From positions 86,176-150,175 of the forward strand of contig NZ_FQUS01000012.1 of assembly GCF_900129315.1 (NCBI RefSeq): 64,000 nucleotides of DNA, written 5' to 3'. The stretch comes from Fodinibius roseus. Its GTDB lineage: Bacteria; Bacteroidota; Rhodothermia; Balneolales; Balneolaceae. Below are positions 8,156 through 17,842 of the stretch, one piece after another. A program made the position numbers and the translations under genes. The notes beneath the pieces were generated by a model. It had not been told where the DNA came from. It ran no database searches and saw only the letters and a list, made by a program, of their open reading frames with translations. How positions within the stretch are numbered: position 1 is the first letter of the stretch; the number at the start of each line of letters is the position of its first letter.

Positions 8156-9739
8156 TCAGGCCACTTTAACCCGGATCTTCTTCCCTTTCACGCGATTCCG
8201 GTTCATGATATCAAGCACCTGCTTCACGTGTTTTCCCGGGATATCCACAAACGAATGATGGGGAAAAATATCGATGTTCCCGATCACATTGCCCGGAACA
8301 TTGGATTCGCCGGCAATGGCTCCCACCAGATCACCTGGATAGACATTATTCTTTTTGCCAACATTGAAGTGCATCCTGACCATGGCAGAATCGTCATAAT
8401 TATGAGACTGGGACTGCCCGTTCTCCCCGGCAGCTTCCTCCTGCTGATCCGGAGCCTCTGTTCGCTTCTTAAGCAAAGCCGCGGCAATTTCAACGGTCGT
8501 AAAGCGATCATCCGTAAACGACTCAATCTGATCGATAAAGGGACGCAAGTTCCCCTTCTCCAGCACTTCCACCAGCCCATCCATCTCCCCGGCCAGGCGT
8601 GACTTCTGCACATCGGCCGTAGACGGCAGATCCAGGGGATTCAGCTGATTCTTGATCTGTCGCTCTATTGTGCGAAGCTGCTTCTTTTTGCTCTTGGTGC
8701 TAAACGTGATAGCCATGCCCGATCGCCCGGCACGTCCGGTTCGCCCGATACGATGAACATAATACTCCGGATCCTGGGGAATATCATAATTGAAGACGGC
8801 CTCGATATCATCGATATCAAGTCCCCGCGCCGCAACATCCGTACCCACCAGGATATCAATCGCTCCGCTGCGAAACTTCCCCATCACCCGGTCGCGCTGG
8901 TTCTGGCTGAGATCACCGTTGATAAAATCGGAAGAATAGCCGCGGGAACGGAGCTCCCGGCTTACCTTTTCGGTTTTACGCTTGGTATTGCAAAACACCA
9001 GCGCCAGCTTAAAGTCATTGATATCCATAAAACGGCAGATCGCCTCCGTACGCACCGAGTCGCGGACTTCCACCACGTACTGCTCGATATTCGGGGCGGT
9101 CATCTTCTTGCGTTCGATGGCCACAGTCTCCGGGTTATCCATATAGCGATTCATGATTTTCCGGATGCCTTTCGACATGGTCGCCGAAAACATGATGGTT
9201 TGCACCGGCTGACTGGCGTAGGACAGGATTTGTTCCATATCATCCCGAAATCCCATGTTCAGCATTTCATCGGCCTCATCAAACACAACGCGCTGCAGGT
9301 GATCCAGCTTCATCGTGCCCCGGCGGAGATGATCGATCGTCCGCCCCGGCGTCCCCACGACCACATGCGCACCGCGCTTCAGCGCCTTGATTTGCCGCGA
9401 GATCGATTGTCCCCCGTACACCGGCACCACGTGCAGTCCGTCCAGGTGCTTCCCGATTTTGATAAGCTCGCCCGTCACCTGGATCGCCAGCTCGCGAGTG
9501 GGACACATAATGATGGTCTGCACTTCCTTTATACTGATATCGGTCTGCTGAACCAGAGGAATGCCGAATGCAGCAGTTTTTCCGGTCCCCGTCTGGGCTT
9601 GTCCCACCACATCTTTCTGTTGCAGAAGAGGGGGAATACATTTTTCCTGTACCGGAGTCGGTTCTTCAAAACCCATATCTGTGAGAGCCTGAAGAATTGG
9701 TTGGCTGAGATTGAGCTCAGCAAAAGTTAGATCTGTCAT
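8156..9739 (-). CDS. deaD: ATP-dependent DEAD-box RNA helicase, DeaD/CsdA type
   Basis: The protein is 527 residues. Visible motifs in order are the Q-motif region EPTPVQEKCIPPLL, Walker A AQTGTGKTAAFG, PTRELAIQV, GTPGRTIDHL, DEADEMLNMGF, SATMS, VAARGLDIDD and HRIGRTGRAGR. After a linker (about 375-450) comes a DbpA-like RNA-binding domain (VRMHFNVGKKNNVYPGDLVG to the end). This is the layout of CsdA/DeaD helicases, which unwind structured RNA in cold adaptation and ribosome assembly. A strong terminator follows the gene. The symbol is by domain architecture; other DEAD-box paralogues share it. Confidence 0.93.
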   Translation of the reverse strand: MTDLTFAELNLSQPILQALTDMGFEEPTPVQEKCIPPLLQQKDVVGQAQTGTGKTAAFGIPLVQQTDISIKEVQTIIMCPTRELAIQVTGELIKIGKHLDGLHVVPVYGGQSISRQIKALKRGAHVVVGTPGRTIDHLRRGTMKLDHLQRVVFDEADEMLNMGFRDDMEQILSYASQPVQTIMFSATMSKGIRKIMNRYMDNPETVAIERKKMTAPNIEQYVVEVRDSVRTEAICRFMDINDFKLALVFCNTKRKTEKVSRELRSRGYSSDFINGDLSQNQRDRVMGKFRSGAIDILVGTDVAARGLDIDDIEAVFNYDIPQDPEYYVHRIGRTGRAGRSGMAITFSTKSKKKQLRTIERQIKNQLNPLDLPSTADVQKSRLAGEMDGLVEVLEKGNLRPFIDQIESFTDDRFTTVEIAAALLKKRTEAPDQQEEAAGENGQSQSHNYDDSAMVRMHFNVGKKNNVYPGDLVGAIAGESNVPGNVIGNIDIFPHHSFVDIPGKHVKQVLDIMNRNRVKGKKIRVKVA

Positions 9740-10166
9740 AAATTAAATAAAAGTAAATGAATATTAGTAATAACCTGACGCACACAAAATATACCTTTAG
9801 TACCAGCAAGAAGTTGCTGCCATCCTAAAACGTATATAACGAGAGGCGCCGACAGACCTGAGAGAGGGATGTAAGAACCTGTTTAAAACGAATAGGTGGG
9901 ATTCACGTAACACCAGAGCGGCAAGATACGGAAAATTATTCACAATACATACTTATGGATGAACAACAGCTCCTTTTGGATGGTCTCCGGACAACCCCTC
10001 GCCCCTTTGCACGACCGGGAAGCATTGGCAGGTAAAGACGCTGGAGAGAGAAGCTAAGCTGGTATGCTGTCAGGCCAGCTAACCACACTGCAGGGTAATA
10101 TGGCATCCGTGAGGCAACATAATAAGCGTGACACCGGGCAGAACTTTTCGGTTAAAAACAGGCGGG
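9740..10166. other. Intergenic, no gene recognised
   Basis: This 427-bp stretch holds the leftward helicase promoter region and the end of the desaturase unit. No coding frame with plausible composition or clear terminator was seen. Confidence 0.5.
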
Positions 10167-11093
10167 CTACTCCTCTAAAGGTGCCGAAGAGGCAGCGGTC
10201 TTCATCTCTGCTTCTACCTCTACCTGCTTTTCCTTCTCAACGCGGGCCTGTTCGGCGGGACTCGCAAACAGGATGAATAGCCATTCCCGCCATCCCTGCG
10301 CCTTTTTCAAGTCGCGCCAGATGGCTATGAACTCATGAAAAACGAGATAAATGGGATTATAGGAATCCGGCGGCTTGGTGATGCCGTAATTCGGCGTATT
10401 AAGCTCAGGCTGGAAGGTCCCGAACATGCGGTCCCAGATAATAAACGTGGATCCATAATTTTTGTCGAGGTAATGATCATCTTTGGCATGATGCACCCGG
10501 TGATGGGAGGGCGTCGTGAAGAAAAACTCAATCGGCCTGGGCAGCTTGTCGATAAGCTCGGTATGGATCCAAAACTGGTACAATACCGCAATCTGGTGAC
10601 AGATGAAAAACACGACCGGGTGAAAGCCGGCCAAAGCCACCGGCAGAAAAAAGATCACCTTGAAGCCCTGCACCCACGAAAGCCGAAAAGAGACCGAAAA
10701 GTTATATTGCTCGGACGAGTGATGCGGCACATGCGTGGCCCACCAGATTCGCTGTTCATGGGCAATACGGTGCGCCCAGTAGCGGCAAAAATCCAGCACG
10801 AAAAAGCAAAGTACATACGACCACCAGGTATGCGGTACCCGCCACGGCACCATGTTATAGAAAAAGAGTACGAGACCGAAGATACTCACTTTGGTCAGCG
10901 AGCTGACGATAACATTTCCAATACCGATCGCCGTGGAAGCCCAGAAATCCTTGCGGTCATAAAGGTCCCATTTGAGCCAGGCACTGATTCCCCACTCAAT
11001 AAAGACCAGAGCAAACATGACGGGGGCCGCATAAATAATGATCGGTGGAAGCCCCATGGCCATGAGCTCTTCAATCGTGATAAGTTCGGGCAT
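10167..11093 (-). CDS. Sterol desaturase / fatty acid hydroxylase superfamily protein
   Basis: The 308-residue membrane protein carries the eight-histidine di-iron signature in three clusters: HRIAH, then HVPHH (family HxxHH), then SHHRVHH. These follow several hydrophobic segments. The superfamily hydroxylates or desaturates sterols, carotenoids and ether lipids at the membrane. The spacing resembles the alkylglycerol-monooxygenase-like bacterial group, but the substrate cannot be told. The last 30 residues are a charged tail (EKEKQVEVEAEM), encoded by a six-base-period tract. A second protein-like feature of note is WDRMFGTFQPE, a conserved C-terminal motif of the family. Confidence 0.88.
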   Translation of the reverse strand: MPELITIEELMAMGLPPIIIYAAPVMFALVFIEWGISAWLKWDLYDRKDFWASTAIGIGNVIVSSLTKVSIFGLVLFFYNMVPWRVPHTWWSYVLCFFVLDFCRYWAHRIAHEQRIWWATHVPHHSSEQYNFSVSFRLSWVQGFKVIFFLPVALAGFHPVVFFICHQIAVLYQFWIHTELIDKLPRPIEFFFTTPSHHRVHHAKDDHYLDKNYGSTFIIWDRMFGTFQPELNTPNYGITKPPDSYNPIYLVFHEFIAIWRDLKKAQGWREWLFILFASPAEQARVEKEKQVEVEAEMKTAASSAPLEE

Positions 11094-11436
11094 AAGAAAG
11101 TGAATTCTGATCTGACAGTTAAAGCAACTAACATATCAGATATTACCCTCAATTAAAAGAAAGGTTTCCAAAACGGACTTTTTTCTAATTTTATCGGTAG
11201 GGGGATTTTAACATCCTCCACACGCTCAATATACGGTGGTTTTACCATCCCTGTGGCGTTGATCTTAACCAAAGATCCTTGTTTTACGATGCCCGCTAAA
11301 AACAACCTGTCAGGGGCCGGCGCACGGGGATGCCCTCGAAAATATCAACCCCTTCCCGGATATCACGGCTCAGAAGTGCAGGGATCCTTTCGCCGGGGAA
11401 TGGGGAATGGGACAGGCGGGAACAGCGGGATACACT
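11094..11436. other. Intergenic, no gene recognised
   Basis: 343 bp between two minus-strand genes. It should hold the desaturase promoter. I see no gene and no clear hairpin. Confidence 0.45.
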
Positions 11437-12435
11437 CTACTCCCGTTTTTTCAACTCAGACTGCGGTGGCCTGACCGTAACCACCGGAATGTCAAGGTGC
11501 TGGGCCACCATCTCGGTTGTGGACCCCAGGAAGAGATGAGCCCAGCCACTGTACCCGTGGGTGGCCATGACGACAAGGTCGGCATGATCACCGGCATACT
11601 CCTGGATGCCGACATGAGCCGAAACGCTCTTCTCAACAGCCGTGGAAAAAGGGATGCTGTGGCTTGAGGCCCCTTCGGTGATCACAAACGCATCCTCAAA
11701 ATCAGCTTCCCCGCGATGAATTTGAATACGTCCCCCCTTATCACTGCTCAGATACGCTTCCAGGCGATCGATAAGCGCTTCATATATATTCGCTTCCTCC
11801 GACTTCCGGGGATCCCGCTTTTTACCATCATCCAGGGGATTCCCATACAGCTCCATGGCATAATACAAAATAATTTCGGCCCCGTAGATATCGGCCAGTG
11901 AAAGAGCCACCGGCAGAGCGGAGAAGGAGAGCTTCGACCCGTCGGTCGGCAGCAGGATGCGCTCGAACCCGTCGGAGCTCAGACTCGCATCCACGGTGAA
12001 GACCGGGATATCGGAGTATCGAATCACCTTTTCGGTCGTAGAGCCCCGCAACAGGTGAGAATCGTGACGGCCTTTGGAAGCCATGACAATCATATCGTAG
12101 CCTCCTTCCCCGGCCCAGTCGGATATTCTTGCCGACGGCTTGCGACCGACCCTGCAGATCGCCTCTCCTCTCTGTTCATCAGTGAGGTAGGTCTCCATGA
12201 GCCGCTTTAATTTCTGCTCTGCCTCTTTCTGGGCCCGGGGATAGATTTCCCCTTCCATGTCCAGGGGATTACCCAACGTTGCGATACTTTCATGGAAATA
12301 CTTCAACATGGGGATAATATGGATAAAATCAACCCTCGCATCGAACCGGTGCGCAATCTCCCGGCTGTGTTCATACGCTGATTTGGCATTGTCCGAAAAA
12401 TCCGTAGGCACTAATATTTTTTTAATAGGCTCCAT
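11437..12435 (-). CDS. Universal stress protein with two UspA domains
   Basis: The 332-residue protein is a tandem duplication of the UspA fold. Domain 1 (about 4-150) begins KKILVPTDFSDNAKSAYEHS and ends with the ATP-binding pattern G-x2-G-x9-G(S/T) seen in GRHDSHLLRGSTTEKV. Domain 2 (about 157-325) begins ERILLPTDGSKLSF and has GYSGWAHLFLGSTTEMV. Both domains keep the nucleotide-binding motif, so both should bind ATP. Such proteins are induced by starvation and stress; the precise process is not known. It lies 95 bp downstream of the DUF368 gene on the same strand. Confidence 0.93.
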   Translation of the reverse strand: MEPIKKILVPTDFSDNAKSAYEHSREIAHRFDARVDFIHIIPMLKYFHESIATLGNPLDMEGEIYPRAQKEAEQKLKRLMETYLTDEQRGEAICRVGRKPSARISDWAGEGGYDMIVMASKGRHDSHLLRGSTTEKVIRYSDIPVFTVDASLSSDGFERILLPTDGSKLSFSALPVALSLADIYGAEIILYYAMELYGNPLDDGKKRDPRKSEEANIYEALIDRLEAYLSSDKGGRIQIHRGEADFEDAFVITEGASSHSIPFSTAVEKSVSAHVGIQEYAGDHADLVVMATHGYSGWAHLFLGSTTEMVAQHLDIPVVTVRPPQSELKKRE

Positions 12436-12530
12436 AAAAGGTAAAAAGTAGTTTGTACTATCTGTTATCTATCCGGATGTACCATTATTACAGACGCACA
12501 GGCCGAATAGCTCCATTACAGGGTAAAACA

Positions 12531-13670
12531 TTACTCTTTCACTCGCAAATAATCAAGGCCGACAACCATAACAAGTCCGATAATAATACCCCAGATACCC
12601 TGGACAAAATGTGCGGTCCGGGGCCCTTCGACCGTAATATACGGCACATAGGGGTCGCTCTTTATCAGTTTCTGCTTAACCGTCTGCAATTTTACCTTTT
12701 TGGACTCGTCGGTTTCGGCAGCGGGATTGATCACCTCTCCCAGCCGCTGAAATTCCGGCCGCAGCTTGTCCGGAGGCTGTTCCCGCAACGCCCGGGCTTT
12801 GGGACTCGTAAACCCGATCACTTCCTCCCTGGTTACAATTTCGGTGTAGGTGCGCTCCTGGTACGGCCAAATCACATACAGCGAGCCGATAAGGAAGCCG
12901 ATCAGCAGGGCCAGCGTTCTGGCCTCATATCGATTTAACAGCCAGGACAGGATCCGCGAAAAGAGGGCTAATCCCACGATGGCCCCGGCGATGAACGGGA
13001 GAAGCGTTATCAGTCCCCCCGCCGTCTCGGAGGTCCCCAGCTTTCCGATTTCCGAGAGGATAAAGTCGTATTTCCGCAGGATAAGCAGCAGATAGGATCC
13101 GGAGATGCCGGGCAGAATCATCGCACAAATGGCAATCGATCCCGCTACAAAAATAAACAGGGGCGACTCGGACGTCGCGGTCGGCACCAGCGTAACCACC
13201 CAGTAACCGATCCCCGCGCCCAGCACAATCGCAAGCCCGTGCACCCAGCGGAACCCATTGATGGCTTTGGCCAATACCACAACAGAGCCCACGATAAGCC
13301 CGAAAAACAACCCGTAAATCAGTTCGGGATCAGTAAACATGTAGATTTGCAGCGGCACCACTTTCGTAAAGAAAAAGACCGCACACAACATCCCCGAGAG
13401 CAGCAGCAACAGGAACTTCCAGTGCACTTCCTGCAGCGCCGCCCTGAATTTAAACGTAACCAGCCGTTTCAGAAAGCCCGCGTCAAAGCTCCGAATGGCG
13501 TTAATCAGCCGCCTGTAGATGCCCACAATCAGCGCCATTGTCCCGCCGCTGACCCCGGGAACGATATCCGCCGACCCCATCAAAAATCCTTTCATCAATA
13601 AAAAAGGTGCTTCCTTCCAGGAGGTGGGATCGTTGTTTGCGTCCGTTGATGTCCGTTCGGTTTCAGCCAC
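12531..13670 (-). CDS. DUF368 membrane protein, PopT-type undecaprenyl-phosphate translocase candidate
   Basis: The 379-residue polytopic protein has the two family signatures: GSADIVPGVSGGTMALIVG near the N-terminus and ICAMILPGISGSYLLLIL in the middle. DUF368 proteins (PopT) have been shown in other bacteria to recycle undecaprenyl phosphate across the membrane. An unusual feature is a charged, roughly 75-residue soluble stretch (about 280-355: ERTYTEIVTREEVIGF to VEGPRTAHF) between two late membrane segments. It is followed by one last hydrophobic helix. The ATG at 13670 precedes an N-terminal polar tail of about 20 residues. Confidence 0.88.
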   Translation of the reverse strand: MAETERTSTDANNDPTSWKEAPFLLMKGFLMGSADIVPGVSGGTMALIVGIYRRLINAIRSFDAGFLKRLVTFKFRAALQEVHWKFLLLLLSGMLCAVFFFTKVVPLQIYMFTDPELIYGLFFGLIVGSVVVLAKAINGFRWVHGLAIVLGAGIGYWVVTLVPTATSESPLFIFVAGSIAICAMILPGISGSYLLLILRKYDFILSEIGKLGTSETAGGLITLLPFIAGAIVGLALFSRILSWLLNRYEARTLALLIGFLIGSLYVIWPYQERTYTEIVTREEVIGFTSPKARALREQPPDKLRPEFQRLGEVINPAAETDESKKVKLQTVKQKLIKSDPYVPYITVEGPRTAHFVQGIWGIIIGLVMVVGLDYLRVKE

Positions 13671-13689
13671 TTGAGAATCAGGAATTGAA

Positions 13690-13745
13690 AATTAGGAATT
13701 AGGTGGATCGCAGTGAATTTAAAATTCCTAATTCCTAATTCCTAA
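13690..13745. repeat. Inverted/direct repeats of CCTAATT between pcm and the DUF368 gene
   Basis: AATTAGGAATTAGG (13690-13703) is matched by a run of three CCTAATT units (13727-13747) that can pair with it. It lies just after the pcm stop and 20-75 bp before the DUF368 start, on the same transcript. It could act as a weak terminator or processing hairpin. Confidence 0.5.
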
Positions 13746-14414
13746 TTACTCCTTCCACCCCTGTTCGCCGATAAGGGGCACGAATTTGAAGTCGCTGTAG
13801 TGCTCTTCTTCGTATTCGTTTTCCCTGATTTTAATAATCCGAACCATCTCCTGCCGGCGCTCATCCCCCACCGGAACCACCAGCCGTCCGTTGACGTTTA
13901 GCTGGGCCACCAGGTCGTCCGGGACCACCGGTGCGCCGGCCGTGACGACAATAGCGTCGTAGGGCGCGTAGGCCGACCACCCTTTGCTGCCGTCGCCCAG
14001 CTTCGCACGAACCGAGTAACTTAGCTCCCGAAGAGTCGACCGGGCTTTTTCGTACAGTTTCTTATGCCGCTCCACGGTATACACTTCTGCTCCCAGCTCA
14101 CATAAAATGGCCGCCTGGTAGCCCGACCCGGTACCGATTTCCAGCACTTTCTCCCCGGGCATGACTTCCAGCAGCTCCGTCTGCCGGGCTACCGTATAGG
14201 GCTGAGAAATGGTCTGCTTTTTCCCGATGGGAAGGGCGGAATCCTGGTAGGCGCGGTCCTGCAGCGCCGTATCGACAAAAACGTGACGGGGCACCACGTT
14301 GATCGCCGACAGCACCCGTTCATCCTGTATGCCTTTTTTTCGGAGCTTATCGACCAGGTTTTGCCGCCGCTGCTTGAATTTCGGATTATTCGCTCCAGAT
14401 CCCCAGTTCAACAT
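13746..14414 (-). CDS. pcm: Protein-L-isoaspartate O-methyltransferase
   Basis: The 222-residue protein has the family's substrate segment GKKQTISQPYTVARQTELL and the SAM-binding glycine motif VLEIGTGSGYQAAIL, followed by VYTVERHKKLYEKA. It methylates isoaspartyl residues in damaged proteins, starting their repair. It starts at 14414 and is divergent from the AsmA-like gene, with 122 bp between them that must hold both promoters. Length fits the family. Confidence 0.95.
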   Translation of the reverse strand: MLNWGSGANNPKFKQRRQNLVDKLRKKGIQDERVLSAINVVPRHVFVDTALQDRAYQDSALPIGKKQTISQPYTVARQTELLEVMPGEKVLEIGTGSGYQAAILCELGAEVYTVERHKKLYEKARSTLRELSYSVRAKLGDGSKGWSAYAPYDAIVVTAGAPVVPDDLVAQLNVNGRLVVPVGDERRQEMVRIIKIRENEYEEEHYSDFKFVPLIGEQGWKE

Positions 14415-14536
14415 AGCTCAAATACTTGCTGTTTTACACGCATTAAATGTTACCTTGTAACATAAGGAACTTGAGGCAATAAAATTGACTTTTATATACC
14501 TTGTTTTCATAGAACAAATAATGCATATAACTAAAA

Positions 14537-17500
14537 ATGAAGACTTTTCTCAAAATTTTGGTCGCCGTTGCAGCGCTGCTGGTTGTCATCATCATCGGCG
14601 TGAACCTCTACTTCACCAATGAACGGCTGCAAAATCTGCTTATGCCGTACATCAACGAGTCGGTGGGACGTCAGGTAGAGGTGGGCACGATGTCCGCTAC
14701 TTTTTTCAGCACGTTCCCCAATCCCGGGGTGGAAGTGAACAACCTCAGAATTCCCGGCGACACCGAAGAAGACACCCTGCTTACGATGGAGCAGCTGGTG
14801 GCCGGGGTGGAGCTTTTTCCTCTTTTCCGGGAGGAGGTCAATATTACCGAACTGACGCTGGCCAACCCGTATTTCGTGTACCGGATCCGCGCCGACAGTT
14901 CCACCAATATCGATTTTTTGCTGGACGAAGGGCCCGGCGACACCACCTCCGCGGGCAGCTACAATATCAACATCCCCTATTTTGAAGTCCAGAACGGTTA
15001 TTTTGGCTACCGGGACCATACCTCCGGCACCTCGGCCACGCTGGAGGACGTCGGGGGCGACCTTTCGCTGAGCTATGCCGATTCCATCCAAAGCAGCATC
15101 GATATGGAGGTCGGGGGACTCTCTGCCACGGTCGACAGCGTCAGCTATTTCAGCGGCCTGCCGCTGAGACTGACCGAAGAATCCGTCATCCACACCGGGA
15201 GCGAGCTCATTCGCCTCGAGGAAGGTACGCTTGCTATTCGCGGTCTGGAGATGGACCTGACGGGCGTGCTCAGCAACTGGAGCGAGGCGTTTACCGTGGA
15301 CCTGCAGTTCAACTCGTCGAGCGACAATTTCGGCGACCTGTTGCGCCTGGTGCCCGAAACCTATGCCGAATCTATCGAAGGATTCCAGTCCCGGGGCACC
15401 CTTGACCTGGGCGGGACGGTACAGGGACCCGTAACAGGCGACTCCATCCCCCGCTTTGACGTTCGCGTCAACGTACAGGACGGTTACCTGAAAGACCCCG
15501 ATCTGCCCCAGGCCATCGAGGATATCCAGATTGGAGCCAATGCCACCAATGAACGGGTAACTATCCAGGCTTTCAATGCCACGGCCGGCGCCAATACCCT
15601 CACCGGTTCGGGCACCATCAACGAGCCGCTGGAAGATGAAGGGACCTTTGACATGGATTTCGTGGCCGATGTGGATCTGTCCACGATACACCAGTTCTAT
15701 GATATTTCCGACTTCGACATCGAGCAGCTGGACGGCCAGCTGGATATCGATGCTGCGGCCGAGGGCCGACTCGATCAGCCGGAAAACGCTGCATTCGACG
15801 GAAAGGTTATGCTTGCCGACGGCCTGCTCAAATACCAGGATGTGCCGGAAGCTATCCGGAACATCAACATCAACGCTGCGGGCACGCAGGAGCTTTTTAC
15901 CATCCACAGCCTGAGCCTGCAGGCCGCCGAAAACAACTTTTCGGCAGAGGGACAAATACGGCAGCTGCTGGACGAAAGCAGCCGGCAGGTCAATAATATG
16001 AATACGAACCTGCAGTTCGACCTGGCAACCATCAAGAATTTTTACCCTATCGACGAAGATACGCTTCGCCTGGAAGGGATACTCACCGCACAGGCCACCC
16101 TGGACGGGCGGGCCGACCAGATTGAGCGGGCGGTCCGGAGCGGGAGTATCAACCTGGAAAACGGCTTTATCGACTACCGGGAATTTGACGTCCCCTTTCG
16201 AAACATCACCCTCGAGTCGATCCTCGAGGGTCCCCGCATGACCATCGTGGAGGGCGGATTTCAAAGCGGCGATAACAGCGTAGAGCTCAGCGGGATCGTC
16301 AACAATTACCTGAGCGAGAACCGGGACCTGAACCTGAAGGCCGAGGGCAGTGCGCGGCTGCAGGAGATCAGCAACTACTATGAACTGGAACCGGACATCA
16401 CCGATCTGACCGGTAATGCCGACTTCAACCTGAACATACAGGGACCGGCCGATGCGCCCGCGGAGATGGCCTTTTCCGGGAATTTGTCCCTGCAAAACGC
16501 GGCGATGTCCGGCGAATCCCTGCGGGAGCCGGTCAAAGACCTGAACGGGACGTTTACGCTGACGCCCCAAAAAGCGACGCTCAGCCAGCTCACCTTCAAC
16601 ATGGGGTCATCCGACCTGGATGTCGAGGGGTCGCTCAGCAACTACATGGAATACCTGAAAGAGGAGGGGGAACGCGCCGCCACCCCACAGCTGACGGGAC
16701 AGGTTCGCAGCAACTATTTGGACCTGGATGAGCTGATTGACTGGAGCGATACCACCTCAACCTTCAACCTTGAGCTGCCGGACCTAAACGGTAATTTCAG
16801 TGCGCAAATTGACCGCTTCAGGATCACGGGGGTCACGATGCGCAACCTGCAGGCCAGGGCCACCTCCACCCCCTCTCAGATCAATCTGACGCAGGCGAAC
16901 GTAGAGCTCTTCGAGGGAGAAGCCAGCGGCACCATGGTCTGGGAGATCCCCGGCGACCGGCCCTCGACGTTTAGCTTCAAGGGAGCGCTCGACAGCCTGC
17001 GCCTGGAATCGTTTTTTGCGGAATATCCCATTCTCGGGAGGGACAGCCGGTTCCACAACTACATCACCGGCACCTTCAGCACCGATATCGACTACACCAC
17101 AAAAATCGACACGGAACTGAATCCCATGATCCCCACCACGGTGCTAAACGGCACCTTTGGCATGAGCAAGGCGCAGGTACAGAATCATCCGCTGCAGGAA
17201 GGAATTGCCACCTTTACCAGGATTAATACCCTCCGCGACGTAGCCCTCGACCAGTGGGAAAGCTCCATTTCGGTTGAAGACAACATCCTCACTCTTTCTG
17301 AGCTGACGCTCACCAGCAGCGACATCGGGATGGAGCTGAACGGCACCCAGCACCTGCAAACCGACAAGATCGATTTTCAGGTCTCCATCCTCCTGCCCGG
17401 GCGCTTTAAAGAGACCATCGCCCCCGTTATTACCAAGCAGGCCGCCAATGCCCTCACCCGCGACAACGGCACCGTCAGGGTCCCCCTGCAAATCACCGGC

Positions 17501-17695
17501 ACCTACGGGAGTCCCTCGGTCCGGCCCGACCAGAGCGTGATCAAGCCGATCGTCAGGGAGTACCTGAAGAACAAGGCCGGGAATACGATCCGGGACCTGT
17601 TCGGCCGCGGTGATGAGAAAGAGGAGAAAGAGCAGGCCCAACCCGATACAGCGGCGGCGGATACTTCTTCTGTCTCTGTCCCCTCCCCGAACTGA
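14537..17695 (+). CDS. AsmA-family protein (AsmA-like C-terminal domain)
   Basis: The 1052-residue protein begins with one N-terminal membrane anchor (MKTFLKILVAVAALLVVIII) followed by the AsmA N-terminal signature TFFSTFPNPGVEVNNLRIPG. The rest is a long beta-rich region of repeated strands expected to form a hydrophobic groove, and the AsmA C-terminal domain with LNGTFGMSKAQVQNHPLQEG. A charged tail (RGDEKEEKEQAQ) ends it. AsmA/TamB-like proteins bridge inner and outer membranes and move phospholipids. It is followed by a strong hairpin, so it is probably transcribed alone. Confidence 0.88.
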   Translation: MKTFLKILVAVAALLVVIIIGVNLYFTNERLQNLLMPYINESVGRQVEVGTMSATFFSTFPNPGVEVNNLRIPGDTEEDTLLTMEQLVAGVELFPLFREEVNITELTLANPYFVYRIRADSSTNIDFLLDEGPGDTTSAGSYNINIPYFEVQNGYFGYRDHTSGTSATLEDVGGDLSLSYADSIQSSIDMEVGGLSATVDSVSYFSGLPLRLTEESVIHTGSELIRLEEGTLAIRGLEMDLTGVLSNWSEAFTVDLQFNSSSDNFGDLLRLVPETYAESIEGFQSRGTLDLGGTVQGPVTGDSIPRFDVRVNVQDGYLKDPDLPQAIEDIQIGANATNERVTIQAFNATAGANTLTGSGTINEPLEDEGTFDMDFVADVDLSTIHQFYDISDFDIEQLDGQLDIDAAAEGRLDQPENAAFDGKVMLADGLLKYQDVPEAIRNININAAGTQELFTIHSLSLQAAENNFSAEGQIRQLLDESSRQVNNMNTNLQFDLATIKNFYPIDEDTLRLEGILTAQATLDGRADQIERAVRSGSINLENGFIDYREFDVPFRNITLESILEGPRMTIVEGGFQSGDNSVELSGIVNNYLSENRDLNLKAEGSARLQEISNYYELEPDITDLTGNADFNLNIQGPADAPAEMAFSGNLSLQNAAMSGESLREPVKDLNGTFTLTPQKATLSQLTFNMGSSDLDVEGSLSNYMEYLKEEGERAATPQLTGQVRSNYLDLDELIDWSDTTSTFNLELPDLNGNFSAQIDRFRITGVTMRNLQARATSTPSQINLTQANVELFEGEASGTMVWEIPGDRPSTFSFKGALDSLRLESFFAEYPILGRDSRFHNYITGTFSTDIDYTTKIDTELNPMIPTTVLNGTFGMSKAQVQNHPLQEGIATFTRINTLRDVALDQWESSISVEDNILTLSELTLTSSDIGMELNGTQHLQTDKIDFQVSILLPGRFKETIAPVITKQAANALTRDNGTVRVPLQITGTYGSPSVRPDQSVIKPIVREYLKNKAGNTIRDLFGRGDEKEEKEQAQPDTAAADTSSVSVPSPN

Positions 17696-17761
17696 GATAC
17701 ACAAACCATACTGTCAACTCTCCACGGTAAGCGTTATCTTAGCATGCATTGATATTCTAAG

Positions 17762-17817
17762 CCGGAGCGCTCACCACCGAATTTCCCGGTGAGAATTCCT
17801 CCGGATTCACCCTTTTT
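17762..17817 (+). terminator. Two-step hairpin followed by a T-run after the AsmA-like gene
   Basis: CCGGAG (17762) pairs with CTCCGG (17799-17804), and inside it CTCACC (17770) pairs with GGTGAG (17788-17793). CTTTTTC follows at 17811. The arrangement fits an intrinsic terminator 67 bp after the AsmA-like stop. It also lies 25 bp before cysS. Confidence 0.65.
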
Positions 17818-17842
17818 CAACTGAGTATTAAGCAATCATTTG

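Noticed and set aside
14531..16570. 679-residue open frame on the minus strand
   Set aside because: It is antisense to the AsmA-like gene, which has clear family motifs, an anchor and normal length.
17762..17817. T-box leader of cysS
   Set aside because: No T-box consensus or specifier loop was found; the hairpin plus T-run fits a terminator of the upstream gene.
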